64,000 bases of DNA from Phragmitibacter sp965284365 (GTDB lineage Bacteria > Verrucomicrobiota > Verrucomicrobiia > Verrucomicrobiales > Verrucomicrobiaceae). Shown piece by piece: positions 1 to 9,093 of the stretch. The notes beneath the pieces are model-generated. The model made no database searches. It worked only from the letters and a program-made list of their open reading frames with translations, and was not told the DNA's origin. Numbering within the stretch: the first letter of the stretch is position 1; each line of letters begins with the position of its first letter. The DNA lies in assembly GCA_965284365.1 (NCBI GenBank), contig OZ260079.1, forward strand, positions 4,092,001 to 4,156,000, in the 5' to 3' direction. Made by a program: the position numbers and the translations under genes.

Positions 1-2157
1 CACAATCTCGGCGAAGTGGTGGATGGCATTTGCGCGCAGATCGACAATCCCGCGATCACGAATGAAGAATTGATGCAGTACATCAAGGGGCCGGACTTCC
101 CCACGGGTTGTACCATTCACGGCACGGCCGGCATCCGCGAGTACATGCAGACCGGGCACGGTTCCGTGCGCATCCGCGGTCACGCGGAAATCCATGACAC
201 GGGCAGTCGCGAGCAAATCATCATCACCGCCATACCTTATGGAGTGAACCGCGCGGTACTGTGCGAGCGCATCGGTGAACTGGCCACAGAGAAGATCATT
301 CCAGAAATCTCCGGCGTTCGCGACGAGTCCGACGAGAACACGCGCGTTGTCATCGAACTGAAGCGCGATGCCCGCGCACAGGTTGTGCTGAATAATCTGT
401 ACAAGCACACCTCGCTGGCGACTTCGTTCTCCATCCACATGCTGGCGATTGATAATCGCAGGCCGCGTCTGCTTTCCGTGCGTGATGCGATTGCTTGTTA
501 CATCGAGCACCGTCGCGAAGTGATCATTCGCCGCACGCGCTTTTTGCTGCGCAAGGCTGAACATGAAGCCGAGCGTCTTGAAGCATTGCTGCTGGCGGTG
601 GGCAATCTGGATGAGTTCATCAAGCTCATTCGCGATTCCAGTTCGCGTGACAATGCCCGCGAGCGGCTGAAAGCTTATACCTTTACGCTGGAAGCGGCCG
701 AAGCACTCGGTGTCATCATCCGCAGTCAGGCCTCCGTGAAGGATGGCCGTTATGTCTTCACCGACAAGCAGGTGGACCACATTCTCGAACTCCGTCTCTA
801 TCAGTTGACCGCCCTGGAGCGGGACAAGGTCAAGAATGAGTACGATGAAGTTCTGGCCGACATCAACGACCTCCTGGACATCCTTGCCAAAGAGAGCCGC
901 GTCCTGACCATCATCAAGCAGGAGCTTACACTCATCAAAACGAAGTATGCGGGTCCGCGTCTCACGCTGATCGAGAATGCGTATGGTGACATGGCCATTG
1001 AGGACCTCATCGCCAATGATGCGAACATCGTCACCATCACGCATCGCGGCTTCATTAAGCGTACGCTGACCACTGAATACCGCACCCAGGCTCGAGGCGG
1101 CAAAGGCCTCAAGGGCATGGAAACCCGCGAATCCGCCGAAGGCGATGCGTCGGACTTCGTCGAGCATCTCTTCGCTGCGAGCGCCCACGATTACCTCATG
1201 TTCTTCACGAACACAGGTCGTGTCTATACCGAGCGTGTGTACGTGGTGCCAGAAATGCCGCGCACGGGCAAAGGGCGCAGCATCAAGAATCTTCTGAACC
1301 TTCGCGCCGAAGAAAAAGTCGCAGCCGTGCTGCGCCTCGAGTGTGATCGCGAAGCGGAAGAAGGTGTCTGGCGCACGGATCGTTACGTTCTGTTTGCGAC
1401 CAAGGATGGCACGGTGAAAAAGACCGCTCTGGCTGACTTCAAGAACATCCGCAAGGACGGCATCATTGCCGTCAACATTGAGGAAGGAAATGACCTCATT
1501 GATGTTATCCTCACTGACGGCAGCAGCCAGATCTGTCTGGTGACTCGCGAGGGCATGTGCGTCCGCTGCGAGGAAACGGATATCCGCGCCATGGGTCGTT
1601 CTGCGACTGGGGTCATGGGCATCCGCCCAAGCGAAGGCGACTATGTTGTCTCCCTCACCGCGGTGGATCACTCGGCTCAGTTGCTCGTGGTTTCCGAGAA
1701 AGGCCTCGGCAAACGCACACAGTTCGTGGAATATCGCGAGACGAAGCGTGGCGCCAAAGGCGTGACCACCATGAATATCACGGAAAAGACCGGGAATGTC
1801 GTGGCGGCGCTGGCGGTGCATCCTACGGATGAATTGATGCTTATGACCAGCAAAGGTCAAAGCGTCCGCATTCGCGTGGAAACCATTCGCGAAACAGGCC
1901 GTAACGCCCAAGGCGTGAAACTCATGAACCTCGCTTCTACTGAGACCATTCAGGATGTAGCCAGCGTCATTCCAGAAGATGAAGAACCCAAGCCACCGGG
2001 CGACGACAGCGTGACGGCTGTGGCTAGCGGCGACGACACCCTTTCCGACGAAGTATCTTCGGACGAGACATCTAGTGACGGTATTGGCGACAGTTCTCCC
2101 ACGGATAATGCTGATACAGATACCGATGGGGATGCGGAATCCGAAGAGAATCCATAA
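1..2157 (+). CDS. gyrA: DNA gyrase subunit A, 3' part (5' end outside window)
   Basis: This is the breakage-reunion/CTD part of the type II topoisomerase subunit that, with GyrB, negatively supercoils DNA using ATP. The frame is open from base 1 (reading HNLGEV), so the true start and the catalytic tyrosine lie upstream; the GTG at 16 is internal. The visible segment matches GyrA after the active-site region: IPGPDFPT-like GPDFPTG, HEIPY-like ITAIPYGVN, RDESD, a coiled-coil tower, and then the six-bladed C-terminal wrapping domain with a GyrA box QARGGKG near base 1087. The QxRGGKG box, rather than ParC features, supports gyrase. The C-terminus carries a tail of about 50 residues rich in Asp, Ser, Glu and Thr (roughly 1970-2154). 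A regulatory acidic tail is known for E. coli GyrA, but this one is longer. Confidence 0.95.
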   Translation, partial: HNLGEVVDGICAQIDNPAITNEELMQYIKGPDFPTGCTIHGTAGIREYMQTGHGSVRIRGHAEIHDTGSREQIIITAIPYGVNRAVLCERIGELATEKIIPEISGVRDESDENTRVVIELKRDARAQVVLNNLYKHTSLATSFSIHMLAIDNRRPRLLSVRDAIACYIEHRREVIIRRTRFLLRKAEHEAERLEALLLAVGNLDEFIKLIRDSSSRDNARERLKAYTFTLEAAEALGVIIRSQASVKDGRYVFTDKQVDHILELRLYQLTALERDKVKNEYDEVLADINDLLDILAKESRVLTIIKQELTLIKTKYAGPRLTLIENAYGDMAIEDLIANDANIVTITHRGFIKRTLTTEYRTQARGGKGLKGMETRESAEGDASDFVEHLFAASAHDYLMFFTNTGRVYTERVYVVPEMPRTGKGRSIKNLLNLRAEEKVAAVLRLECDREAEEGVWRTDRYVLFATKDGTVKKTALADFKNIRKDGIIAVNIEEGNDLIDVILTDGSSQICLVTREGMCVRCEETDIRAMGRSATGVMGIRPSEGDYVVSLTAVDHSAQLLVVSEKGLGKRTQFVEYRETKRGAKGVTTMNITEKTGNVVAALAVHPTDELMLMTSKGQSVRIRVETIRETGRNAQGVKLMNLASTETIQDVASVIPEDEEPKPPGDDSVTAVASGDDTLSDEVSSDETSSDGIGDSSPTDNADTDTDGDAESEENP

Positions 2158-2182
2158 GCGATTCGCTCGGTAGCGAGCGTAG

Positions 2183-2210
2183 ACTGAACGAGCAAATCCG
2201 CTCGTTCAGT
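2183..2210 (+). terminator. Hairpin after gyrA
   Basis: A perfect 11-bp inverted repeat, ACTGAACGAGC with loop AAATCC and then GCTCGTTCAGT, starts 26 bases after the gyrA stop. A smaller hairpin, CGCTCG-GTAG-CGAGCG, lies just before it at 2164-2179. There is no T-run behind the stem, so this is a plausible transcript end or 3' stabiliser rather than a textbook intrinsic terminator. Confidence 0.55.
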
Positions 2211-2350
2211 TGGCATCTGACGAATGCGAGGTCGTGCGGCTCTAGCTTTGGGCAGCGACCTGTGGAACTATCGCCATCGCGTGGATTTCCTTTGCTTTCC
2301 GGGTGATTATCAGGGATTCCAATAGGGAGAGAAACCCAGGTAAATTAACC

Positions 2351-2716
2351 ATGCCGACGAACGTCCTTGGAACTGAACTACAGTGCTGCTGCAAGAAGCC
2401 GATGACGGGCTTTTACCGCGACGGTTTTTGCCGCACAGGCGCGGATGACATAGGAATGCACACCGTGTGTGTGGTCATGACCGAAGGATTTTTGCGCTTC
2501 TCCAAGTCCCGTGGAAATGATCTAAGCACGCCCGTGCCGGAGTATGGATTTCCCGGTCTGAAACCCGGAGACAAATGGTGCCTGTGTGTGCAGCGGTGGC
2601 ATGAAGCCCTCGAGGCTGGCTGCGCACCGGATGTCATCCTGGAAAGCTGCCACTGCTCCGCAGTTGAATGGGTGACCCTGGAAGAATTGAAAGCGCACGC
2701 TTATTCTGCCAGTTGA
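2351..2716 (+). CDS. DUF2237 family protein
   Basis: A small cytosolic protein of about 121 residues matching the DUF2237 family, whose function is not established. The family signature is visible: NVLG at the N-terminus, a CC(C)KKPMTGFYRDG block, HTVCVVMTEGFL, GDKWCLC, and a WHEAL ... CHCSAVEWV C-terminal part with many cysteines. The frame is open upstream to a GTG at 2303, but the conserved part begins right after the ATG at 2351, which I take as the start. It sits alone between gyrA and a convergent TPR gene only 17 bases away. The clustered cysteines could bind a metal, but this is inference. Confidence 0.8.
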   Translation: MPTNVLGTELQCCCKKPMTGFYRDGFCRTGADDIGMHTVCVVMTEGFLRFSKSRGNDLSTPVPEYGFPGLKPGDKWCLCVQRWHEALEAGCAPDVILESCHCSAVEWVTLEELKAHAYSAS

Positions 2717-2733
2717 GCAGAAACCACCCCACT

Positions 2734-4659
2734 TTACGGAGCAGGCGTGATGACACTCTGCAGCGGGATAGGGGAGTCCGCCGGATTGAGCCCTGCCCGA
2801 TCCATCTTTTGAATGGGGCTTGGGCTTTGGCTGCTGGTGTCGGAGCCAACAACGGGCTGTAAAAAGCGTTCTTCCTCTGGAAGCATAATTGTGCCTTTTG
2901 GGATCTGTTGGGCAATGTCACCGGCCTGCCGCATGTAGCCGGCAGACTGCATAATGCCGCACATCACCGCTGCCTGTCCCGGTTTGAGTTCGCTCAGATT
3001 GACACGATCGAGGTGCTTTGCGGCGGCCTTCGGATCAAGTTGCCGCATCAAAGCCAGAGCCATGATCAGCTTCCTCTGGGTGTCCTTTGGTCGGTCTTCA
3101 AGCATGGAGGTTGCTTTGGCAAAAGAAGTTTCCATTTCGATACCTGCCAGCAGACTGGCATACATCGCCTGTTCAAGGTATCCCGAATTATCCGGCCATC
3201 GGCGGCTGACCTCGGTCGCAGCCGCCACGAAGCCTTTGGAATTGCCATTTCGGTAAGACAGCCTCAGCATGCCTTCATAGGCGATCTTTTCGATCATCGG
3301 CATCGTAGTGCCTGCCTCATAAGCCTGCTCCGCGACCAGCAGGTGGCCACGTTCTTCAGCATAGTTGGCCAGTTGCAGGATGAGCTTCGGCTTGGCTGCT
3401 CCGCGAGCAGCGGCAAGGGCGTCCACCATCAGGGAATTCACTTCTTCCCAATCTTTATTTGTCACGTAGGCAAGATGCACCTTGTGGTAGCTTCGGTCCG
3501 CGGTGGTGAGACGGGTGCGGGGATCGTTGATGACGCGAGCAAGCGAGTCGTATTGCTTCAGAATGGTCAGGGCATTTAGGTAGTTCCCCAGGAGAGGCTC
3601 ATATTCGATGGCCGCTTCTTCGCGGATGAATGTGAGCAGTTTCTCAGCGTAGATGGGTTCTTTCACCGCTTCCAGAACCAGCCAGCGCGACAGGGGAACC
3701 TTGTCTTCTCGTTTCGCGTTAATACGTTCCTTGATCGCCTGGTCAACGATCTCCATCTTCCGACCCGGTTCCAGCGAAGCCAGTTGCTGCAATGCGGCAA
3801 TGCGGTGTTCTTCTTTCGCCAGCGGGTGCTTCTGAAGAAGATCGATGAGGCGCTCTTTATCCTCCTTGTTTTCGAGCTTTAGAGCAGTGAGGAAGTCAAT
3901 GGCTTCCAATCCAATCTTGTCGTTGAGCTGCGCCAGTTCCCACAACGTGACCAGCCCTTCGAACTTGTCGACGCCGAGATTGAACTGAATCTGGCGGGTG
4001 GCCAGGAGAAGCTGGATTTCATGATCTTCTGGATGCTGCTCCAGATAGGATTTGAGAATTTCCAGGAGCTTTCCGCGGCGATTCAGACTGTGCATGACCC
4101 GATCGGCCTCTTCCACGATCGCGCGGGTTGGCTTCGTCTGACGCAGGATCTGCTCGATCTGCTCCGCAGCGGTCTCGTTTTGACGCTGACCTGACAGGGC
4201 GCGAATTTCCATGATGACGTCATCATCGGTCAAGGCTCCCAACTGCCGGAGCTTGTTCCACAGGTAGCGGGCCTCAGGGGCTCCCCCAATCGTAGCGATC
4301 TTGGCCAGGTGCCTGACAGCCTTGGGATTGTCTGGATCGAAGTTGTAGGCCAGGTTGGCCTGCGTGTGGGCTTCCAGAATCCTGCTCTCGGCTTCCAGTT
4401 TCTCGGACGAGTCGACAAGGTAGTTGGAGCGCAGGGTTTTGTAAAATTTATAAACTGTCTTCCCGTAGATCAGGCTGAGTGCGATCAGGCCCAGGAGAAC
4501 GGTGATAATGACGGTGCCCGCCACGATCCGGGCTTTCGTGGACTGGCGGTCCCGATGCGCCACCGTGGGGGGGAACATCCAGTGCCAGAACGTGACAATG
4601 GGCCGCCAGAGGAAAAAGGTCTTTCCTGGTTGATTATTGGGGTCTTGAGTCGAGAGCAT
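2734..4659 (-). CDS. TPR-like membrane-anchored protein, function unknown
   Basis: 641 residues. The N-terminus is cytosolic (about 44 residues, Trp- and Phe-rich), followed by one hydrophobic span at about 45-66 and a long helical region with tetratricopeptide-like periodicity (for example ANLAYNFDPDNPKAVRHLA, LEQHPEDHEIQLLLA). The tail of about 40 residues is Ser/Pro-rich. The layout suggests an inner-membrane anchored scaffold whose repeats lie outside the cytoplasm, but no partner is evident. It is transcribed away from the ABC operon that starts at 4890; the 230-base gap between them must hold both promoters. No catalytic motif was seen. Confidence 0.75.
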   Translation of the reverse strand: MLSTQDPNNQPGKTFFLWRPIVTFWHWMFPPTVAHRDRQSTKARIVAGTVIITVLLGLIALSLIYGKTVYKFYKTLRSNYLVDSSEKLEAESRILEAHTQANLAYNFDPDNPKAVRHLAKIATIGGAPEARYLWNKLRQLGALTDDDVIMEIRALSGQRQNETAAEQIEQILRQTKPTRAIVEEADRVMHSLNRRGKLLEILKSYLEQHPEDHEIQLLLATRQIQFNLGVDKFEGLVTLWELAQLNDKIGLEAIDFLTALKLENKEDKERLIDLLQKHPLAKEEHRIAALQQLASLEPGRKMEIVDQAIKERINAKREDKVPLSRWLVLEAVKEPIYAEKLLTFIREEAAIEYEPLLGNYLNALTILKQYDSLARVINDPRTRLTTADRSYHKVHLAYVTNKDWEEVNSLMVDALAAARGAAKPKLILQLANYAEERGHLLVAEQAYEAGTTMPMIEKIAYEGMLRLSYRNGNSKGFVAAATEVSRRWPDNSGYLEQAMYASLLAGIEMETSFAKATSMLEDRPKDTQRKLIMALALMRQLDPKAAAKHLDRVNLSELKPGQAAVMCGIMQSAGYMRQAGDIAQQIPKGTIMLPEEERFLQPVVGSDTSSQSPSPIQKMDRAGLNPADSPIPLQSVITPAP

Positions 4660-4889
4660 GCTAGCCGGCCGATGAGCAGAGAATCATCAGCATACTGATT
4701 GGTCACTTACGCCGCAAGGATGTTGAAGGATCGTTTGAACCTCTTTTTGACTTAAAAAAACGCTTGAATTGGCGCAAGGCGTTGTCCACAAGTTTTATGC
4801 GAGAGCAGTGAAGTTGAACACGGCCGCAACATTCCTGTCTTATAGGCGTAATTCTGCATCACCTCCATTCAAAAGGCATTTCCACAAGT

Positions 4890-5840
4890 ATGATACAAGT
4901 TAAGGATCTGAAGAAAGCGTTCGGCAGCAAGGTGGCAGTAGATGGGGTCACTTTTAAGGTGGAAAAAGGCGAAGTGCTGGGATTCCTCGGCCCCAACGGG
5001 GCAGGAAAATCCACGACCATGCGTATGGTTACGGGTTATTTCGCCCCCACGGCTGGGTCCATTTCCATCGGCGGCGTGGACATGCTGGTTGAGCCTGAAA
5101 AAGCGAAGCGTAGCATCGGCTACCTGCCTGAAAACGCGCCGCTGTACTCCGACATGAGTGTGGTCGACTTCCTGGGCTTCTGTGCGGAATTGCGCGGCCT
5201 CCATGGCGGAGCCAAATCCAAGGCGATCGACCGGGCACTCGAAACCTGCTTCCTTGAGCCAGTACGGAATCAAAGTGTGGACACGCTCTCCAAGGGCTTC
5301 CGCCACCGCACCTGCTTCGCTCAGAGCATCATCCACGATCCCGAAATTCTGATCTTGGACGAGCCGACAGACGGCCTGGATCCAAATCAAAAGCATGAGG
5401 TGCGCAACCTGATCAAGCGCATGGGCCAAAATAAAGCCATCGTCTTTTCGACCCACATCCTGGAGGAAGTGGAAGCTGCCTGCTCCCGAGCGATCATCAT
5501 TGACCATGGCCGGATCGTCGCGGACGGCACGCCGGATGAACTGAAGCGGCGTGCACCAGGCGCAGATCTGATCCGGGTGGGCATCTCCGGTGCCGACGGC
5601 AGCGGGATCCGCTCCGAATTGGAGAAGATCGCCGGCATCGAGAAAGTCGAACCGACCCGCACGGGTCCGGAAGGTTTCTTCGGCAATGTCATTCCCACCA
5701 AGAAGGCCAAAGCCGAAGAAGTGCTGCGGGCCATCAGTCTGATGACGGCGGCTAAGGCCTGGCAGATCCAGGAGCTGCATCGTGAAGAGGGCAAGTTGGA
5801 CGAAATGTTCCGGAGTCTCACGCATTCCGACGTCTCCTAG
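4890..5840 (+). CDS. ABC transporter ATP-binding protein (GldA-like, ABC-2 type)
   Basis: 316-residue nucleotide-binding subunit that should power the permease encoded next. Walker A GPNGAGKST is at about 34-42, Q-loop region GYLPENAPLY at about 77-86, the signature LSKGFRHR at about 133-140 (the LSKGxRxR variant typical of ABC-2/Gld-type ATPases rather than LSGGQ), Walker B ILILDEP at about 153-159 and the H-loop in STHILEEVE. A C-terminal region of about 90 residues after the NBD resembles the regulatory tail of this subfamily. It is first in a four-gene operon with permease, GldG-like and DUF4340 genes, an arrangement common in Verrucomicrobiota, Planctomycetota and gliding bacteria. The substrate is unknown. 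Confidence 0.9.
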   Translation: MIQVKDLKKAFGSKVAVDGVTFKVEKGEVLGFLGPNGAGKSTTMRMVTGYFAPTAGSISIGGVDMLVEPEKAKRSIGYLPENAPLYSDMSVVDFLGFCAELRGLHGGAKSKAIDRALETCFLEPVRNQSVDTLSKGFRHRTCFAQSIIHDPEILILDEPTDGLDPNQKHEVRNLIKRMGQNKAIVFSTHILEEVEAACSRAIIIDHGRIVADGTPDELKRRAPGADLIRVGISGADGSGIRSELEKIAGIEKVEPTRTGPEGFFGNVIPTKKAKAEEVLRAISLMTAAKAWQIQELHREEGKLDEMFRSLTHSDVS

Positions 5841-5961
5841 CGCTCCTCTTTCTTACGGTTCATCAGGCGTTGGCTGCTATGCTGGCCGACTGGTGATGCA
5901 TCTGAATCGATAGATCCCCGACTTCTCCATCAGTTTCCCCCTCATTACTCGACACGCTCCC

Positions 5962-6705
5962 ATGAAAAACATTGCCGCTATCTTTAAGCGCGAATTCTTC
6001 GGCTACTTCAATTCGCCGGTGGCCTACGTGATCCTCGTCATCTTCCTATTGGCCGTCCAAGGCTTCACATTCTTCTTTGGCCGCTTTTTGGAATTGGATG
6101 ACACATCTCTGGGCCGCTCCTTCTTCATGTGGCATCCGTGGATTTACATGGTGCTGGCCCCGGCGGTGGGCATGAAATTGTGGTCGGAAGAGCACCGGCT
6201 CGGCACGATGGAGTTGCTCATGACGATGCCAATCTCCCCCTGGCAGGCCATCCTGGGCAAGTTCTTCGCTGCCGCCCTCGTTTGGTTGATTGCATTGGCG
6301 TTGACCTTTCCCATTGTGTGGACGGTTTATTATTTGGGTGAGCCTGATCCCGGCCCGATTGCCAGCGCTTATGTCGGAAGTTATTTGTATGCACTTAGCT
6401 GTCTTGCCGTGACCTCCGCCGTGAGCGCTTTCACCCGCAGCCAGGTCATCTGCTTCATCATCTCCGTCGCAGTCTGCATCGTTTTGACCCTTTTTGGCAT
6501 GCAGAACGTCGTGGATTTCATCGTAAAGATCCTGCCCTCCTCTGCAGAGAATCTGGTCCGATTTGCTGCTTATATCTGCTTCCTCACCCATTTCGAAGAC
6601 ATGTCCAAGGGCCTGCTGGTCTTCCGGGACATCCTCTATTTCCTCAGCGTCATCGCCGTCTGCCTCATGATCACGCACGTGGCCATTCAATCCCGCCGCG
6701 CCTAA
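5962..6705 (+). CDS. ABC-2 type permease (GldF-like)
   Basis: 247-residue integral membrane protein with about six hydrophobic spans. The N-terminus IFKREFFGYFNSPVAY is the usual amphipathic entry helix of ABC-2 permeases, and the cytoplasmic loop WSEEHRLGTMELLMTMP is the hallmark of the GldF/NosY type that contacts the ATPase. It lies 121 bases behind the ATPase gene and 45 before the GldG-like gene. It should form the membrane pore of the exporter. Confidence 0.88.
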   Translation: MKNIAAIFKREFFGYFNSPVAYVILVIFLLAVQGFTFFFGRFLELDDTSLGRSFFMWHPWIYMVLAPAVGMKLWSEEHRLGTMELLMTMPISPWQAILGKFFAAALVWLIALALTFPIVWTVYYLGEPDPGPIASAYVGSYLYALSCLAVTSAVSAFTRSQVICFIISVAVCIVLTLFGMQNVVDFIVKILPSSAENLVRFAAYICFLTHFEDMSKGLLVFRDILYFLSVIAVCLMITHVAIQSRRA

Positions 6706-6750
6706 CCATTTGCCCCAGTTAAAGTTTCCGAATCTATCTCGTCGCCCGCT

Positions 6751-9048
6751 ATGAAACAGAAATCTTCGACGGCTCTCAATCTGCTGATCCTGGCAGCGAT
6801 CCTCGTCGTGGTGAATTACCTCGTCGGTGGTCTAGGCTTCCTTAATTTCCGTGCTGATTTGACGGAAAAGAAGCTCTTCACCCTGTCGGATGGCACCCGC
6901 AATGTGATCGACAAGCTCCCTGCCGGTGAGCCGGTCACACTCCGCTTCTATGCGTCTAAAGACAATCGCCTTATGCCGCAGGGATTCCAGGGATATGCCC
7001 GCACCGTGGAGGACGTGTTGCTGGAATTCGAAAAAGCCAGTGATGGCAAGATCACGTTGGAGAGAATCGATCCCCGGCCTGACACGGAAGACGAGGACAA
7101 GGCCGTGGCTGATGACATCCAGGGGCACGTCATGAATGCTGAGAACGAGAAGGTCTACCTCGGCCTCGCCATTCAATGCCTCCAACAAAAAGAAGTCCTT
7201 CCGCTGCTGCACCCTGCCAATGAGTCCTCATTGGAGTATCAAATCGCGCGGGCACTGGTGAAAGTGACCAGCACGGATCGCAAGACGATTGGTGTGCTGA
7301 GTACTATGCCGATCGCAGGACCAGCCATGAATTTCCCCATGATGCAGCAGCCGAACCGCCAGCAGCAGCCTTGGGTGATCATTCAACAACTTCGCCAGGA
7401 CTACAATGTCGTCGACGTGCCTCTCAGTACGCAGAACATCAATGATGTGAAGGCGCCAGGGGACAAGAAGATCGACATCCTGCTAGTGATCCATCCTGCG
7501 GCCTTGCCTGCCAAGACTGAATACGCCATTGATCAATATCTTCTGGGTGGTGGCAAGGTCGTGGCCTTTGTGGATCCACAGTGCATGGTCAGCCAGGTGT
7601 ACAACAACCAGGGCGGCAATCCCATGATGGGGATGCCGCCACCAGAAACCACGCCTCCTTCATCGGATCTGAAGAACCTCTTCAAAGCCTGGGGCGTTGG
7701 CTACGATTCCGGTATGATCGTGGCGGACATGAACTTGCGCACACAGTCTCAGGGCCGCGCGCAACCGACGTTCCTCACCATTCAAAAAGATGGAATCAAT
7801 CGCGATGAACCGGTGACCTCCCAACTGGAACTGGTGCAGCTCTTCTCGGCGGGCGCCTTCACGGTCCAGCCGAAGGACGGGATCAAGGCTGTCACGTTGG
7901 TGGAGTCTTCCGAGAATTCCCAGTTGATCGACACTTCTACTGCCGAGAAGTCTCGCCGGGATGCTCTGACTACCTTCCAGGGCGAAGGCAAAAAGCGTAT
8001 CCTAGCAGTGCGCCTGAGCGGCAAGTTTACAACAGCGTTCCCTGAAGGAGCACCTGCCAATGACGCGCCTCCCGCCACCCCTAAGCTTCCTGGTATGCCG
8101 GAAACTGGTGGCGAAGAAACCAAACCTGCCGGTGCTCCTACGGCCCCAGCAGCTGCCTCGGCACCGACACCAGCGCCTGCGCCTGCTGCTGCTCCAGCCC
8201 CGGCTCCTACACCAGCACCTGCTGCTCCCGTTGCGGTGACTCCGCCAGCAGCCCCGACCCCCGCTCCTGCAACAGAAAAGCCCACGCCTGCAGCACCCGC
8301 GTCTGATCCGAGTGCAGCACCGACACCAGCACCAGCAGTGACACCCCCAACTGCACCAACTCCAGCTCCAGCGCCAGCTCCGGCCGCGGAAACGCCAGCA
8401 CCTGTAACCGCGCCATCGGCTCCCGCACCTGCTCCATCCTTGGCCGCGCCAGCCCCTGCTGCCGAACCCGCCAGCAATCAGCTCAAGCAATCTCAAAACG
8501 ACCAGGGAGTGGTATTCCTCTTTAGCGATGTGGACATGGAATATGATATGTTCTGCTTCGAGAGCGATCCGTCCGGTCGGATCATGCCGATGTATCGTAA
8601 CTCCAACATTCCGATGCTGCTCAATGCCATCGAAATGTTGAGTGGCGGCGCTGATCTTATCTCCGTCCGCAGTCGTGCTTCCACCACGCGGCCGTTTACG
8701 AAGATGGAACAACTGCGTGATCAAGTGGAAAGCGAATACCGTCCGAAGATCGAAGAAGGCAATGCGAAGCTTAACGGCATTGTGCAAAAGATCGCTGACC
8801 TCGGCGGCGTGAAGCAGGACAAGGGCATGGTCGTGCTCAACATCAACCAGGAACAGCGTCAGCAGCTTTTGGAAGAGCAGAAAGCCATTCAAAAGAGCAT
8901 CCGCGATCTGCAGAAAGAACAGAACCGCAAGAAGGAGCGGGTGGAGACCATGATTACCCTGCTGAACTTCCTTCTGGTGCCTGCCTTCATCGTGGCCTTT
9001 GGCCTTGCCATCGCCGTGCGCCGCCGGTCCGTGCGCGCCGCGCGCTAA
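6751..9048 (+). CDS. GldG-like ABC auxiliary protein with Pro/Ala-rich insert
   Basis: 765-residue auxiliary component of the ABC system (GldG/ABC_transp_aux type). It has an N-terminal membrane span (about 10-30), an extracytoplasmic domain that starts with the typical RADLTEKKLFTLSDGTR motif (about 32-48), and a C-terminal membrane span close to the end (about 735-757) followed by a basic tail. The conserved domain is interrupted by about 145 residues (about 430-577) made almost only of Pro, Ala, Thr and Glu in APTPAPAP-like units, probably an unstructured spacer. The stretch after it (FLFSDVDMEYD) returns to family-like sequence. A coiled coil precedes the last span. Confidence 0.85.
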   Translation: MKQKSSTALNLLILAAILVVVNYLVGGLGFLNFRADLTEKKLFTLSDGTRNVIDKLPAGEPVTLRFYASKDNRLMPQGFQGYARTVEDVLLEFEKASDGKITLERIDPRPDTEDEDKAVADDIQGHVMNAENEKVYLGLAIQCLQQKEVLPLLHPANESSLEYQIARALVKVTSTDRKTIGVLSTMPIAGPAMNFPMMQQPNRQQQPWVIIQQLRQDYNVVDVPLSTQNINDVKAPGDKKIDILLVIHPAALPAKTEYAIDQYLLGGGKVVAFVDPQCMVSQVYNNQGGNPMMGMPPPETTPPSSDLKNLFKAWGVGYDSGMIVADMNLRTQSQGRAQPTFLTIQKDGINRDEPVTSQLELVQLFSAGAFTVQPKDGIKAVTLVESSENSQLIDTSTAEKSRRDALTTFQGEGKKRILAVRLSGKFTTAFPEGAPANDAPPATPKLPGMPETGGEETKPAGAPTAPAAASAPTPAPAPAAAPAPAPTPAPAAPVAVTPPAAPTPAPATEKPTPAAPASDPSAAPTPAPAVTPPTAPTPAPAPAPAAETPAPVTAPSAPAPAPSLAAPAPAAEPASNQLKQSQNDQGVVFLFSDVDMEYDMFCFESDPSGRIMPMYRNSNIPMLLNAIEMLSGGADLISVRSRASTTRPFTKMEQLRDQVESEYRPKIEEGNAKLNGIVQKIADLGGVKQDKGMVVLNINQEQRQQLLEEQKAIQKSIRDLQKEQNRKKERVETMITLLNFLLVPAFIVAFGLAIAVRRRSVRAAR

Positions 9049-9093
9049 CTTCGCCGTTCCAACCTTTCATCTTACTATTCTCGTTCGTCTCAC

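Noticed and set aside
4741..4850. Promoter-like TTGACT/TTGAAC boxes upstream of the ABC operon
   Set aside because: No -10 element at acceptable spacing could be found for either box, so no promoter is claimed.
4869..5825. Minus-strand open frame of 318 codons opposite the ABC ATPase
   Set aside because: The plus strand contains Walker A/B and signature motifs; the antisense product shows no family features.
7782..8892. Minus-strand frames rich in Ala/Gly or Arg/Cys/Trp opposite the GldG-like gene
   Set aside because: They are complements of the Pro/Ala-coding repeat and have no start signals or recognisable domain.
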